A DNA stretch of 64,000 nt from Leptospira stimsonii (GCF_003545875.1 NZ_QHCS01000008.1:128219-192218), one strand, 5' to 3'; positions 46,751-56,599 are shown, counted from the stretch's first letter. Program-made: numbers and translations. The notes: generated by a model from the letters alone, not told the origin.

Positions 46751-46965
46751 TATCTATCTCGATTTAGATTTCGTATCTTTTCCCCACTAAATCCTTGCTG
46801 GAAAACTAATGGCGACTTAGCTAACTTTTGATTTAGTTTCTTAATTTTTGCCTGTTTTAACCATTCAGAAAGTGCCTTCTGCAACGAATCTGTTATATTT
46901 TTTCCGCCAGAATATTTCTGAACTTCAGTTATTAAATCATCGGGTAAAATAGCTGTAACTTTCAT
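46750..46965 (-). CDS. vapB: VapB-like antitoxin (DUF2191-type)
   Basis: About 71 aa from ATG 46965: MKVTAILPDDLITEVQKYSGGKNITDSLQKALSEWLKQAKIKKLNQKLAKSPLVFQQGFSGEKIRNLNR, an RHH-like VapB of the DUF2191 group. The frame could also start at 46986. An ATACGA-TTCATTT-TCGTAT inverted repeat lies at about 46977-46995, over the longer start, favouring the later ATG. Confidence 0.82.
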   Translation of the reverse strand: MKVTAILPDDLITEVQKYSGGKNITDSLQKALSEWLKQAKIKKLNQKLAKSPLVFQQGFSGEKIRNLNRDR

Positions 46966-47073
46966 ACGATACATTATACGATTCATTTTCGTATATTACC
47001 AGCTTTTTTTATAGTTCCCTAAATTTATTTCTCGATAAATATTCATTTTCAAAATTAAGTTTGCAGGCATTTC

Positions 47074-47261
47074 GCATAACGACGTAGGTTTCTCGACGTT
47101 TGCGTACCCGAAGCGCTTGTGCGCGTAGGGATTTTAACTCAACTTGAGTGAGCCTTAGCGAACGTCTTGCAAGTTGAGTTAAAAAGCAAATGTGCCGGAG
47201 GCCAAGCAAGACTGAGCGGGAACCGCGAATGTCGTAGCGCCGCGAGAAACCGCAGTTATGC
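47074..47261. repeat. attC-like site 22
   Basis: GCATAAC / GTTATGC boxes; GACGTAGGTTTCTCG arm and ACTGAGCGGGAACCGCG right-half variant shared with site 4. Confidence 0.85.
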
Positions 47262-47285
47262 GACGTGATGTCAATAATCAAATAA

Positions 47286-48083
47286 TTATCTTATCTCTAT
47301 CGTATAATTTGTAGCACTTTCATAACACTGCAAAAAAGATACATTGAATCCTTTATCAATGTAATTCCGATTTACGATGTCAGTAATTATCTTTCTGTTT
47401 GTCTCTGAAATTCTTAAACCAAAAATGATTTGCTTTAATATTTTCTTTTTGAAGCGAATAGTGTTATTCTTTAACCAATCACTATCTAACAACAAGCGCA
47501 CCTCTTCCTCATATATCCAATCCGCATTCTATCGCAGCAAAAACTTGAATATATCCGAAGGACGGTCTTTGAAGCGATTCCATGGTGGAGGGATTTCGTT
47601 ATTATAGGTAATATCAAATGCTGAAAGATAATCTTTTGGATATCCTGGGCCAGGAAGTTCAAAATCTTCTCCCTCCAATTCGAGTCCCATACCACCAGTT
47701 GGTGAAGCTATTGACTCAAAACCCAAACAAAATCCTTTGTGTTGGTCTGCATAGTGAGCCCACATCAAGATATTACTAGGTGTTTTAGAAAGACAAAGAA
47801 TTCGATTTCTATTGTCGTCTTTTTTCGCATCGCCTAACATTGAATCATCTATATATTTGTGCTCGAATTCTTTCGCTAGTTTTTCTGCTTTTGCTTCCTC
47901 TTCACCAACCGTATATCGAAGCCAGTTATACCAATCATCAAACGTTCCCTGATATATTGTTTTAGTTCTTGAGTCAAAAGGATCATTGAATTCCGAAGGC
48001 TTAGCAAAATAAAATTCGTTATCAAGTATTAGTTTAAAAGAAAATTCGTTAATACCCCTGTATTTAAAAAGTAACACGCTCAC
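47286..48083 (-). pseudogene. DUF2971 protein with in-frame amber stop
   Basis: One reading frame of 265 codons interrupted by a TAG at 47529-47531 and otherwise open. Before it: LFKYRGINEFSFKLILDNEFYFAKPSEFNDPFDSR...ILCLSKTPSNILMWAHYADQHKGFCLGFE (DUF2971 hallmark). After it: NADWIYEEEVRLLLDSDWLKNNTIRFKKKILKQIIFGLRIS, the family's C-terminal part. Codons flanking the stop are perfectly collinear, so a single substitution (for example AAG or CAG to TAG) explains it. DUF2971 is an uncharacterised, often phage- or defence-associated family. Confidence 0.82.
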
Positions 48084-48104
48084 CTCCTATAAATACATCA
48101 TGTC

Positions 48105-48287
<183 letters not shown>

Positions 48288-48318
48288 GATGGTGGCGTTT
48301 AAAAAAACTGAATTAAAA

Positions 48319-48519
48319 TTAGATTAAGGAATCGTGTAATTCCATTTCTTTTTGCAAAATTGTATTAATAATCGTGCTAAGATCTTTATTCTTTTTAAGA
48401 GCTATTTTTTTATAATATTCTTCCAATTGAGGATCAAGATATACAGGAAAATGGAGATCTTTTAAGTCTCGTGTATAAACACCGCGTTTCCCTTTTGAAA
48501 AATCGTATTCTTTTCTCAT
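48319..48519 (-). CDS. brnA: BrnA-like antitoxin
   Basis: 66 aa: MRKEYDFSKGKRGVYTRDLKDLHFPVYLDPQLEEYYKKIALKKNKDLSTIINTILQKEMEL. The KEYDFSKGKRG opening and RHH-like second half are typical of antitoxins paired with BrnT/DUF497 toxins. Lies 4 bp downstream of the toxin gene. Confidence 0.88.
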   Translation of the reverse strand: MRKEYDFSKGKRGVYTRDLKDLHFPVYLDPQLEEYYKKIALKKNKDLSTIINTILQKEMELHDSLI

Positions 48520-48523
48520 ATTT

Positions 48524-48814
48524 TTAAATATCAGTTGAGTAGTATTGAGCTTTCTCTGAATTCGAAGCTGGTCTCGCTGATATGATTCTTTTTATTTCTT
48601 CATCATTCTGCGTTCGATCAACAAAAATTACAACTGCAATAGTAATATTTTCAATCATTCCAAGTGCAATTTCTCTGACTTCACCAATGGAATGATCTGG
48701 ATCAGAAATATAAATAGTTCTTGGAGCCGCAAAAACCAATAAGGCTTCTCCAAATGAGAGGTCATGTTTTTGAATATTTATTCTTTCTTTTTCAATATCC
48801 CATTCAAAACGCAC
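48524..48814 (-). CDS. brnT: BrnT-family toxin
   Basis: 96 aa: MRFEWDIEKERINIQKHDLSFGEALLVFAAPRTIYISDPDHSIGEVREIALGMIENITIAVVIFVDRTQNDEEIKRIISARPASNSEKAQYY is a textbook BrnT/DUF497 (FEWDxxK, KHxxxF, REIALG, RIISAR). RelE-fold RNase activity expected. Confidence 0.93.
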   Translation of the reverse strand: MRFEWDIEKERINIQKHDLSFGEALLVFAAPRTIYISDPDHSIGEVREIALGMIENITIAVVIFVDRTQNDEEIKRIISARPASNSEKAQYYSTDI

Positions 48815-48920
48815 TTAAATAGCTAATAATGATACTATATATATGTAAAGTCTTTATTTTCGTTGTCCCAATTGATTTACTTTAAAGATTACCGCATAAA
48901 AGCTTAATACCGCCACTGTC

Positions 48921-49105
48921 GTCTAACGACGCAGGTTTCTCGACGTTTGCGTTCCCGAAGCGCTTGTGCGCGAAGGGATTTTAACTCGGCTTGAGCGAAC
49001 CTTAGTGAGCGGCTTGCAAGCCGAAGTTGAAAAGCAAATGTGGCTTTAGCCCGTAGTGAGGATCGCATTAGCGATTCCGAACGGAGCGAGAAACAGCAGT
49101 TAGAC
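48921..49105. repeat. attC-like site 24
   Basis: GTCTAAC / GTTAGAC boxes; GACGCAGGTTTCTCG arm; right half carries the TGGCTTTAGCCCGTAGTGAGGATCGC variant. Confidence 0.85.
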
Positions 49106-49133
49106 GACGGTTTTTATTGAATTGATTAATATC

Positions 49134-49450
49134 TTAATCAACCAACATTTCCTTTATAACTAGTTTTATTTTAGAAACTGTTTTGGGATCCGTTTTTCCT
49201 AATTTTTTTATCAAACGAGTTTTATCGACGGTTCGAATTTGATCTAACACAACCCAGCCTTTTTTTCCTTGAAATGTTAATTCAACTCTTGTTGGATACG
49301 ATCGAGATTTAGTAGTCATTGGTGCAATAATAATTGTACCAATAGTCTTATTCATTTCATTAGGTGAGATTATTACGCAAGGTCTCGATTTTTTTATTTC
49401 GTGTCCGATTGTTGGATCCAAATTTATCAAATATACTTCGTATTGAGAAA

Positions 49451-49463
<13 letters not shown>
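49134..49463 (-). CDS. mazF: MazF-family toxin
   Basis: 109 aa: ISQYEVYLINLDPTIGHEIKKSRPCVIISPNEMNKTIGTIIIAPMTTKSRSYPTRVELTFQGKKGWVVLDQIRTVDKTRLIKKLG carries every MazF landmark (GHEIKKSRPCVI, VVLDQIRTVDKTR). Overlaps the MazE gene by 13 nt. Confidence 0.94.
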
Positions 49464-49699
<236 letters not shown>

Positions 49700-49700
49700 A

Positions 49701-49719
49701 GTAATTACTATGTAATTAC
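49701..49719 (-). promoter_or_regulatory. Paired GTAATTAC palindromes at mazE start
   Basis: Two perfect 8-bp palindromes (49701-49708 and 49712-49719), 11 bp apart centre to centre, abutting the mazE ATG. Confidence 0.55.
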
Positions 49720-49838
49720 ACTCGGTTTTGTCAATCAAAAAGAACCCACCCTCTTAATTGAGAAGCTAAATCATGGGACTTGAACTCTTTGTATTTAGTA
49801 TTTAAACTCTCATTTCAAAGTAAGATTCAAAAACTGTC

Positions 49839-50147
49839 GTCTAACGACCGAGGCTTGACGACGTCGCGTCCCCGAGCGCCTTTGCGCGAAAGGGTCGCGA
49901 ACTTCTATTTCTGAAAATCTCTTCTATTACTATTTAACCAAGTTCGCGAAGCGATGTGTCGAAGACCGGAGTGAGTCCCGAACGGACTCCGTGAGTGGCG
50001 AACGAAGCGGCAAGCGTTAGTTAGCCGCTGTTCCCGCGAGCATCTTGAAGCGACTCCAATAAACCATTGCAACTGAATGAAACAAGAAACGCTCACCCCT
50101 TCTCGCGCTAAGCCAAACCCTTCCGGAAAAAGCGCAGCGGGAATGGC
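49839..50147 (-). mobile_element. 309-bp gene-less cassette, copy 4
   Basis: attC 49839-50026 (GTCTAAC / GTTAGCC, GACCGAGGC variant) plus the 121-bp body. Confidence 0.82.
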
Positions 50148-50298
50148 GGCTAACGACGCATGATTGTCGAAGTTCCGCGAGTCCGAAGGACTTGGCGCGA
50201 GGCTTGCTTTGCAAGACGAGTGACAAAGCGGAATTTGGCGAAGCCCAAGCAAGGGTTGCGAAGCAATCCCGAAGCGCAGCGACAATTTTTAGTTATCT
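50148..50298. repeat. attC-like site 26 (ATTGTCG subtype)
   Basis: GGCTAAC and GTTATCT boxes. Inner arms are GATTGTCG / CGACAATTTTTA rather than GGCTTCTCG / CGAGAAGCC; only 151 bp. Same subtype as site 35. Confidence 0.8.
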
Positions 50299-50311
50299 GA
50301 CGTTGGCCATT

Positions 50312-51352
50312 TTAAAGATTAAAAAATTTGCGGAGCCTGAAGTAAACTTCGATTATCAAATTCAGTTTGTCTTCGAAAAAGAACAGCGTCAAATTCGAAA
50401 TCCCATGTATGTTATAAACTACTCTATTTGCAGTATAGGAAGCATTTTTTAAACTAACTCGAATTACATAGGCGTTATACTTTTTTTTAACGAGCAAGTG
50501 TCTCATAATTTCATGATGTTTTTTCGTTTTAGATTCGTTTTTTTCACTATCAAAATTAGATAGAGCTCCTGTGATGAGATCCGGAAGCAAAACTAACTCT
50601 TCATACCAATTGCCGGATCCCGATGTGGCACCGGCCACAACAAATTTTGTTTCTAATGGTTCAACTAAGGCATTAAAATTAATATGCGAAAGATCCTTCG
50701 AGATATTTTCGTATACATCATTCACTGAATCCCTATCAGAGAACCAACCCACAACTTCACACTGAAATATCAGAGCAATTTTTGCGCATATATATGCTGA
50801 CAAAAGAGAAGTAACAACAGCTCGTATTCCTTCCTTAATTTTCTTATTTCCATTAAGATCATTCTTGATTATCTTAATTTTTCTTTTTAAAGATTCATAA
50901 TATTCTGGATCTCCGGTTTTTCTCTCTTCCCAGTCTTTAATTTGGCTTTCTATGGAGAGCAATGTATCTAGTATAATCACCTTAGCATCTTTCTGATTTT
51001 CCCAAAATATATATTTATTCTTAGGTAAGATGAATGATACCGAAAACACATTTTCTTTTTGCAAATGGACGAGATATTTTCTGCGAATTTTTCGAACTTT
51101 CTTAATTTCTCGCTGATCAGTGCTCCGAATATCCGACAGTTTAGATGAAAATTCTTTGTTATATGAAAAACAAGAATAAGTAATTATTACGTTATGGAAC
51201 TGGGGATCGAATTGATAGTCACTTGCAATAAGCCATTTTACGTTTCCGCCATGTTTTTTAACATAGTGGGTTAGAAAATCTTCTTTGATATCTGCTTCAA
51301 ATACTTTGTCAATACAATCAAGCAATGGAACATTCCGAACTTTCTCCTTCAT
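50312..51352 (-). CDS. Hypothetical protein, about 346 aa, sole gene of its cassette
   Basis: Soluble alpha/beta protein without signal peptide or convincing membrane span. Segments with possible catalytic flavour are VVGWFSDRDSVNDVYENISKDL and FVVAGATSGSGNWYEELVLLPDLITGALSNFD, where conserved-looking Asp/Glu residues cluster. The N-terminal half has LTHYVKKHGGNVKWLIASDYQFDPQFHNVIITYSCFSY. I do not recognise the family. ATG 51352 has GGAAAAG nearby; a TTG four codons earlier is possible. Its cassette ends match exactly (GTTATCT / AGATAAC). Confidence 0.6.
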   Translation of the reverse strand: MKEKVRNVPLLDCIDKVFEADIKEDFLTHYVKKHGGNVKWLIASDYQFDPQFHNVIITYSCFSYNKEFSSKLSDIRSTDQREIKKVRKIRRKYLVHLQKENVFSVSFILPKNKYIFWENQKDAKVIILDTLLSIESQIKDWEERKTGDPEYYESLKRKIKIIKNDLNGNKKIKEGIRAVVTSLLSAYICAKIALIFQCEVVGWFSDRDSVNDVYENISKDLSHINFNALVEPLETKFVVAGATSGSGNWYEELVLLPDLITGALSNFDSEKNESKTKKHHEIMRHLLVKKKYNAYVIRVSLKNASYTANRVVYNIHGISNLTLFFFEDKLNLIIEVYFRLRKFFNL

Positions 51353-51384
51353 ATTCTTTTCCAAAGTAGTATTTGGCCAATGTC

Positions 51385-51563
51385 AGATAACGAAATAGGC
51401 TTCTCGACGTTCGCGTTCCCGAAGCGCTTGTGTGCGCAGGGATTGACGGAGGCTTGAGCGACCTTAGTCGCGTCTCGCAAGCCGAACGTCAAAGCGAATG
51501 TGCCGAAGGCCAAGCAAGAGTTGCGAAGCAATCTCGAAGCGCCGCGAGAAGCCGCAGTTAGAC
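51385..51563. repeat. attC-like site 27
   Basis: AGATAAC / GTTAGAC boxes; GAAATAGGCTTCTCG arm. Confidence 0.85.
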
Positions 51564-51580
51564 GAAGGTGCTGGCCTTAA

Positions 51581-52060
51581 TTAATTTAATGCACGAAAAT
51601 CGGTCACCAATATTGTGTTGGTATTATTAAAACTATTATAAAATCCAGAAATTACAAATAAATCTACATTGTCCCCTATCTTCACTTCCTTTTCAAGAAA
51701 TGGAGCCACATTCTTTTGAAATAGAAAGCAATACCGACGGCCCTTATAGTTTATAATCATTTCATTCTGATACGTACTTGTAAATGCATCAGAAAGATTC
51801 GCTAATCGCTTATAGTTCTCTAAAATATTAAGACTTCCTTTATCGATTGGCGAAGTATAATTTTCTAATTTTATTCTTATTTTATATTTACTTAAATGCC
51901 AACTTGATCCCCCCTTTCCATACTTCTTTAAATATTCTGCATTTGCCGCGTTTATTTGTTCTAACGTATAGTCCTGGTAGCTCGCATAATCAAACGAACC
52001 ATCCTGCCCGAACAAATTGAGCACTAGAATGGTCAATACAAATACTATTATTTTCTTCAT
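51581..52060 (-). CDS. Small exported protein, unknown
   Basis: 159 aa. The MKKIIVFVLTILVLNLFGQDGS N-terminus is a signal peptide (cleavage about residue 19). The mature part is beta-rich with SWHLSKYKIRIKLENYTSPIDKGSLNILENY and an OB-like end (KEVKIGDNVDLFVISGFYNS...ILVTDF). No family recognised. An exported product is unusual among the TA-dominated cassettes. Confidence 0.6.
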   Translation of the reverse strand: MKKIIVFVLTILVLNLFGQDGSFDYASYQDYTLEQINAANAEYLKKYGKGGSSWHLSKYKIRIKLENYTSPIDKGSLNILENYKRLANLSDAFTSTYQNEMIINYKGRRYCFLFQKNVAPFLEKEVKIGDNVDLFVISGFYNSFNNTNTILVTDFRALN

Positions 52061-52108
52061 AAATTTTCTTCAATAAATCAAAGTACAAAAAATCTTTCCA
52101 GCACTTTC

Positions 52109-52417
52109 GTCTAACGACCGAAGCTTGACGACGTCGCGTCCCCGAGCGCCTTTGCGCGAAAGGGTCGCGAACTTCTATTTCTGGAAATCTCTTCTTTTAC
52201 TATTTAACCAAGTTCGCGAAGCGATGTGTCGAAGACCGGAGTGAGTCCCGAACGGATTCCGTGAGTGGCGAACGAAGCGGCAAGCGTTAGTTAGCCGCTG
52301 TTCCCGCGAGCATCTTGAAGCGACTTCAATAAACCATTGCAACTGAATGAAACAAGAAACGCTCTCCCCTTCTCACACTAAGCAAAACCCTTCCGGAAAA
52401 AGCGCAGCGGGAATGGC
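52109..52417 (-). mobile_element. 309-bp gene-less cassette, copy 5
   Basis: attC 52109-52296 (GTCTAAC / GTTAGCC) plus body; body has GACTTCAATAAACC and GCTCTCCCC variants. Confidence 0.82.
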
Positions 52418-52602
<185 letters not shown>

Positions 52603-52618
52603 GCCGTATGCAACTCTT

Positions 52619-53374
52619 CTAAACTTGATCCGGGTTTCTAAGCATTATTTTAGGCTTAGGATCTAGCCTGCGAAAACAAAGATTAATTTTTTCCATAACT
52701 TTTTCTGGATTTATATCTATAATCACTACTTCAGAGAGAGTCGTTACACTGGTAAATCCATCTTCTATTACAAGACCTACCTCTGAATCTAGAGCATTGA
52801 GGCTTAATCCATAGACGATTAATCTTTCTGTTTTAGGAACAACAATATTCATGACACTACCATACATCTTAGCCAGAAAACTATTCAAAGGTCTAAAGTA
52901 TTCTTCGATACTCTCTGATGGGAGAAACAGAGACTGTGGATTTTCGACTGTACCATGCAAATGATAAATATTCTTAAAACGTTTTTCTAACAACAAATCC
53001 CAATTTGTAGTAATGAAATTTGTATTTTCATCAACATATTCTCTTTCAATGCAATCAATATATGATCTAAGTTTAATTTCTTTATTTTCGGTACTTATTC
53101 TCAGTTCTTCGCAGATGTCAGTTTTAATGGTTTCATAGAACGTAAGAATTCGAAAATATGCTTCAACAGCCCGCTCACTCAACTCTTTCTTTAGTGGATG
53201 TGATGCTTGATAATGTAGCCATCGAAGCCTATTAATCAAATCAGCGAAGATATAGTTTGGGTCATTTTCAGGAAACTGACCATAATGCTTTTTTAGAACT
53301 CGTTTGACTGGTTCCCATGAATTTTCTTCACTTCCTGTCCCAGTAATTACTGTTGTACACAATTTTTCTTGCAT
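52619..53374 (-). CDS. SIR2-like domain protein
   Basis: 251 aa. VITGTGSEENSWEPV resembles the SIR2 GAGxS nucleotide-binding opening, although the usual GAG is GTG. NFITTNWDLLLEKRFKNIYHLHGTVENPQSLFLPS carries the TTNxD and HLHG motifs, and ERLIVYGLSLNALDSEVGLVIEDG gives the late YGxSLxDxxV motif of SIR2_2-type domains. In known phage-defence systems such domains deplete NAD+, but no partner effector or sensor is fused here. Sole gene of its cassette; its exact box match (GTTATAC/GTATAAC) suggests an intact, mobile cassette. Confidence 0.72.
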   Translation of the reverse strand: MQEKLCTTVITGTGSEENSWEPVKRVLKKHYGQFPENDPNYIFADLINRLRWLHYQASHPLKKELSERAVEAYFRILTFYETIKTDICEELRISTENKEIKLRSYIDCIEREYVDENTNFITTNWDLLLEKRFKNIYHLHGTVENPQSLFLPSESIEEYFRPLNSFLAKMYGSVMNIVVPKTERLIVYGLSLNALDSEVGLVIEDGFTSVTTLSEVVIIDINPEKVMEKINLCFRRLDPKPKIMLRNPDQV

Positions 53375-53379
53375 ATGGC

Positions 53380-53565
53380 GTATAACGACGCAGGTTTCTC
53401 GACGTTGCGGCTCCGAGCGCCTGTGCGCGAAGGAGTTGGTGCGAGGCTTGAGCGAACCTTAGTGAGCTTCTCGCAAGCCGATGCAACAAAGCAATGTGGC
53501 GAAGCCCGGAGTGAGACCGAACGGGAACCGTGAGTGGCGAACGCAGCGAGAAACCGCAGTTAGTC
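53380..53565. repeat. attC-like site 30
   Basis: GTATAAC / GTTAGTC boxes; GACGCAGGTTTCTCG arm; TTA of the right box is the next gene's stop. Confidence 0.85.
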
Positions 53566-54204
53566 GCTGTTTGCATTTAACTTAAAATCGTTTTTCCAAT
53601 TAATTATATCCGATCGATTTGTAATCTTTTTAATAGCATCGATCGCATCATTCGAATTTGTAAAATTTGAATATACTGACCCACTCTTGTAACCATTGTT
53701 CATATCCCAGCGAATGTAAAACTCATATTTCCCTTTGAACCAAAAGCGAACATACGAATTATAATAAAGATCATCGAAACTTCTACGATCGTTGATTCCG
53801 CTTAAAAATGAAAATTCAGACGAAGTCAAATTTACTTGGCAATCTGGGTTCTCTGCTATAGTAAATTTCTGACGAGGATCAGCGATTTTTAGTTCCTCAG
53901 ATATATTTATTTCTGAAATCTCTTTAGAATTCAGTATTCCAATCCAGTAATCGTAATCGTCTTTTCTAATAAAATTGGAATCATCATTTTTGCAATATTC
54001 TGTAGCAAGTTCATTCATTTTGAGAGTGCTTATTTGTAAAGTTTTGAAGGCTTCTTCAAGCACCACATCATTTAGATTAATTAAATTTAACGGATAAGTC
54101 TCAGCGATTGGCCTTGCCCATTCAACAGCTTCAATTCTTTTTATTGAACCGCTTGATACGGAAACTAGTTTCTTTAGTATTTCCTCTTTAGTTACTTTTA
54201 ACAT
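53560..54204 (-). CDS. Hypothetical protein, 214 aa
   Basis: Soluble protein with a helical N-terminal half (EEILKKLVSVSSGSIKRIEAVEWARPIAETYPL) and a beta-rich, aromatic C-terminal half (YNSYVRFWFKGKYEFYIRWDMNNGYKSGSVYSNFTNSNDAIDAIKKI). No family recognised. Its TAA stop is provided by the attC core box GACTAAC. Confidence 0.55.
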   Translation of the reverse strand: MLKVTKEEILKKLVSVSSGSIKRIEAVEWARPIAETYPLNLINLNDVVLEEAFKTLQISTLKMNELATEYCKNDDSNFIRKDDYDYWIGILNSKEISEINISEELKIADPRQKFTIAENPDCQVNLTSSEFSFLSGINDRRSFDDLYYNSYVRFWFKGKYEFYIRWDMNNGYKSGSVYSNFTNSNDAIDAIKKITNRSDIINWKNDFKLNANSD

Positions 54205-54223
54205 GGAATTTTATGCAAATGGC

Positions 54224-54532
54224 GACTAACGACCGAAGCTTGAGGACGTCGCGTCCCCGAGCGCCTTTGCGCGAAAGGGTCGCGAACTTCTATTTCTGAA
54301 AATCTCTTCTATTACTATTTAACCAAGTTCGCGAAGCGATGTGTCGAAGACCGGAGTGAGTCCCGAACGGATTCCGTGAGTGGCGAACGAAGCGGCAAGC
54401 GTTAGTTAGCCGCTGTTCCCGCGAGCATCTTCAAGCGACTCCAATAAACCATTGCAACTGAATGAAACAAGAAACGCTCACCCCTTCTCGCGCTAAGCCA
54501 AACCCTTCCGGAAAAAGCGCAGCGGGAATGGC
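54224..54532 (-). mobile_element. 309-bp gene-less cassette, copy 6
   Basis: attC 54224-54411 (GACTAAC / GTTAGCC; GCTTGAGGACG variant) plus body. GACTAAC matches the GTTAGTC box of the cassette at its left. Confidence 0.82.
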
Positions 54533-54713
54533 GGCTAACGACGCAGGTTTCTCGACGTTGCGGCTCCGAGCGCTTGTGCGCGAAGGAGTTGGCGCGAGAC
54601 TTGAGTGAGCTTTAGCGAACGCCTCGCAAGTCGAAGCGACAAAGCAATGTGCCGAAGGCCAAGCGAGGGTTGCTTTAGCAATCCCGAAGCGCAGCGATAA
54701 ACCGAAGTTAGGC
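54533..54713. repeat. attC-like site 32
   Basis: GGCTAAC / GTTAGGC boxes; GACGCAGGTTTCTCGACGTTGCGG arm; GCGATAAACCGAAG right arm. Confidence 0.82.
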
Positions 54714-54729
54714 GAAGCGAATTAATTTA

Positions 54730-55551
54730 TTAATTGCTATCTTTGATGAAATTAACGAACTGTCCGTAAATCCAACCATTAACCTCTTTGTATTCGGACA
54801 TACATGAAGACCGATATTTTATGTAATACCAAACGTTTTCCCAATTTTCGATCTTATCAGTGACGACTGTTTTAGCTAAAATCCAAAAATCACGACCTTC
54901 AGGTATTCGATCCTTTGCACGAAATTCTTCCTTTGCATGCTCTTCAGAAAGCATATCAATTGGACAATCAGATATATTAATTTCTGAATATGGTATTACT
55001 TTCCCTTTTAGCGATGGGCTTTTTCTGAAGTAAACATCTGTCGTAGTATTGCCTAATCTATAACCTGTAGATTCGACACTAATACCATCTATTTTTATTT
55101 CATTACCAGCTGCAGCTGATCTTATATCAAAAAGATCGAATTTTTCTAATTTACCATCGAAATCTTTAAATTCACAGCTTAAATACTTTTGAGGGTATAA
55201 ATGGTCGGGTTTAAAGCTTGGTAGACATTCGATAGATTCAAGATCCACGCGAGTGTCATAATTCTCATCTTTTTTGAATTTAACGAAAATTTTATCATTA
55301 TTGATCAAATATGTTCCATTTAAAATGACAATGGGTTCCGATTCTAATACATATTTTGCATTGGATTCAGAAAATTTCAAAGATGGTCCATTGTTAATAA
55401 CATCCCAGGATCCTATTTTAAGTAAATCTTTCTTAATTAGATTAATCTCCTTGACCCAACGACCATGATTTATGGATTCCTGGAATTGTACATTTCCCCC
55501 TTTGCATGTAAGTATCAAAATGCACACAGACAATGTTAAAATTTTTTTCAT
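54730..55551 (-). CDS. Putative lipoprotein with SH3-like C-terminus
   Basis: About 273 aa from ATG 55551; a TTG six codons earlier is less likely. MKKILTLSVCILILTCKGGN is a signal peptide with a spirochaete-type lipobox (LILTC). The C-terminal third (TTDVYFRKSPSLKGKVIPYSEINISDCP...DFWILAKTVVTDKIENWENVWYYIKYRSSCMSEYKEVNGWIYGQFVNFI) looks like a bacterial SH3-like domain (VYFRKSPSLKGKVI..., NGWIYGQFV). Likely outer-membrane or periplasmic anchored. Unusual cargo for a cassette. Confidence 0.7.
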   Translation of the reverse strand: MKKILTLSVCILILTCKGGNVQFQESINHGRWVKEINLIKKDLLKIGSWDVINNGPSLKFSESNAKYVLESEPIVILNGTYLINNDKIFVKFKKDENYDTRVDLESIECLPSFKPDHLYPQKYLSCEFKDFDGKLEKFDLFDIRSAAAGNEIKIDGISVESTGYRLGNTTTDVYFRKSPSLKGKVIPYSEINISDCPIDMLSEEHAKEEFRAKDRIPEGRDFWILAKTVVTDKIENWENVWYYIKYRSSCMSEYKEVNGWIYGQFVNFIKDSN

Positions 55552-55588
55552 AAATTTCTTCTTAAACAAAATATTGTAAATTCGTTTC

Positions 55589-55897
55589 GCCTAACGACCG
55601 AAGCTTGACGACGTCGCGTCCCCGAGCGCCTTTGCGCGAAAGGGTCGCGAACTTCTATTTCTGAAAATCTCTTCTTTTACTATTTAGTCAAGTTCGCGAA
55701 GCGATGTGTCGAAGACCGGAGTGAGTGGCGAACGGATTCCGTGAGTGGCGAACGGAGCGGCAAGCGTTAGTTAGCCGCTGTTCCCGCGAGCATCTTGAAG
55801 CGACTCCAATAAACCATTGCAACTGAATGAAACAAGAAACGCTCACCCCTTCTCACACTAAGCAAAACCCTTCCGGAAAAAGCGCAGCGGGAATGGC
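55589..55897 (-). mobile_element. 309-bp gene-less cassette, copy 7
   Basis: attC 55589-55776 (GCCTAAC / GTTAGCC; GAGTGAGTGGCGAACGG variant) plus body. Confidence 0.82.
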
Positions 55898-56084
55898 GGC
55901 TAACGACGTAGGTTTCTCGACGTTTGCGTTCCCGGAGCGCTTGTGCGCGAAGGGATTTTAATTTGGCTTGAGCGACCTTAGTCGCGTCTCGCAAGCCGAA
56001 TTAAAAAGCAAATGTGGCTTTAGCCCGCAGTGAGTCCGAACGGAAACCGTGAGTGACGAACGAAGCGAGAAAGCGCAGTTATCT
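55898..56084. repeat. attC-like site 34
   Basis: GGCTAAC / GTTATCT boxes; GACGTAGGTTTCTCG arm. Opens the second large defence cassette. Confidence 0.85.
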
Positions 56085-56105
56085 GCTGTGCCGTCGCCCC
56101 GAAAT

Positions 56106-56141
56106 CTAATCGGCGACGCCAAGGACGGCGGAGACGATTAG
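56106..56141. terminator. Conserved left-end hairpin, defence cassette 2
   Basis: CTAATCG...CGATTAG outer stem with an AAGGAC inner loop, just after the CI-like gene stop. Confidence 0.5.
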
Positions 56142-56151
56142 TAATAACAAT

Positions 56152-56574
56152 TTAATTTTTCTTTAAGTTCTTTCTAAGAGTTGAATATTGAGTAATCAAA
56201 TCCTTAAAAGTATTTCTCTCTTGAGGAGAAAGATCTAAGAGATTTCTAATAATATCTTTAACACCTTCGGTATTTTTCATCTGATTAAATAATTGATCAT
56301 CGTCTTTCACCTTGCGCCCTACTCCTTTCGTGTAAATGACGGGAGTTACAGGTTGTGTATCATCGACTAACCAATTTAAGTCAGCACCAAATTCAGAATT
56401 TATAAAATGTAGAAATGACGGAGCAAAGGATTCAATCCTACCAGTAATTTTACTGTTTAATCCGCCTGGAGTCAGATTCAGTTTTTGAGCTACTTGTCGC
56501 TGGCTAATTCCTGCCGCATCGAACACAGCCTTAATTTTCTCGCCAATATGTTTTACCGAATTTTCTGTCGCCAT
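56152..56574 (-). CDS. CI-like HTH regulator, defence cassette 2
   Basis: 140 aa: GEKIKAVFDAAGISQRQVAQKLNLTPGGLNSKITGRIESFAPSFLHFINSEFGADLNWLVDDTQPVTP, a CI-type HTH with NWLV end, then a conserved helical tail LFNQMKNTEGVKDIIRNLLDLSPQERNTFKDLITQYSTL. It is the most divergent of the three paralogues, and its intergenic operator also differs, suggesting separate specificity. Confidence 0.85.
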   Translation of the reverse strand: MATENSVKHIGEKIKAVFDAAGISQRQVAQKLNLTPGGLNSKITGRIESFAPSFLHFINSEFGADLNWLVDDTQPVTPVIYTKGVGRKVKDDDQLFNQMKNTEGVKDIIRNLLDLSPQERNTFKDLITQYSTLRKNLKKN

Positions 56575-56599
56575 TAGATATAATCAATTAAAATACGTT

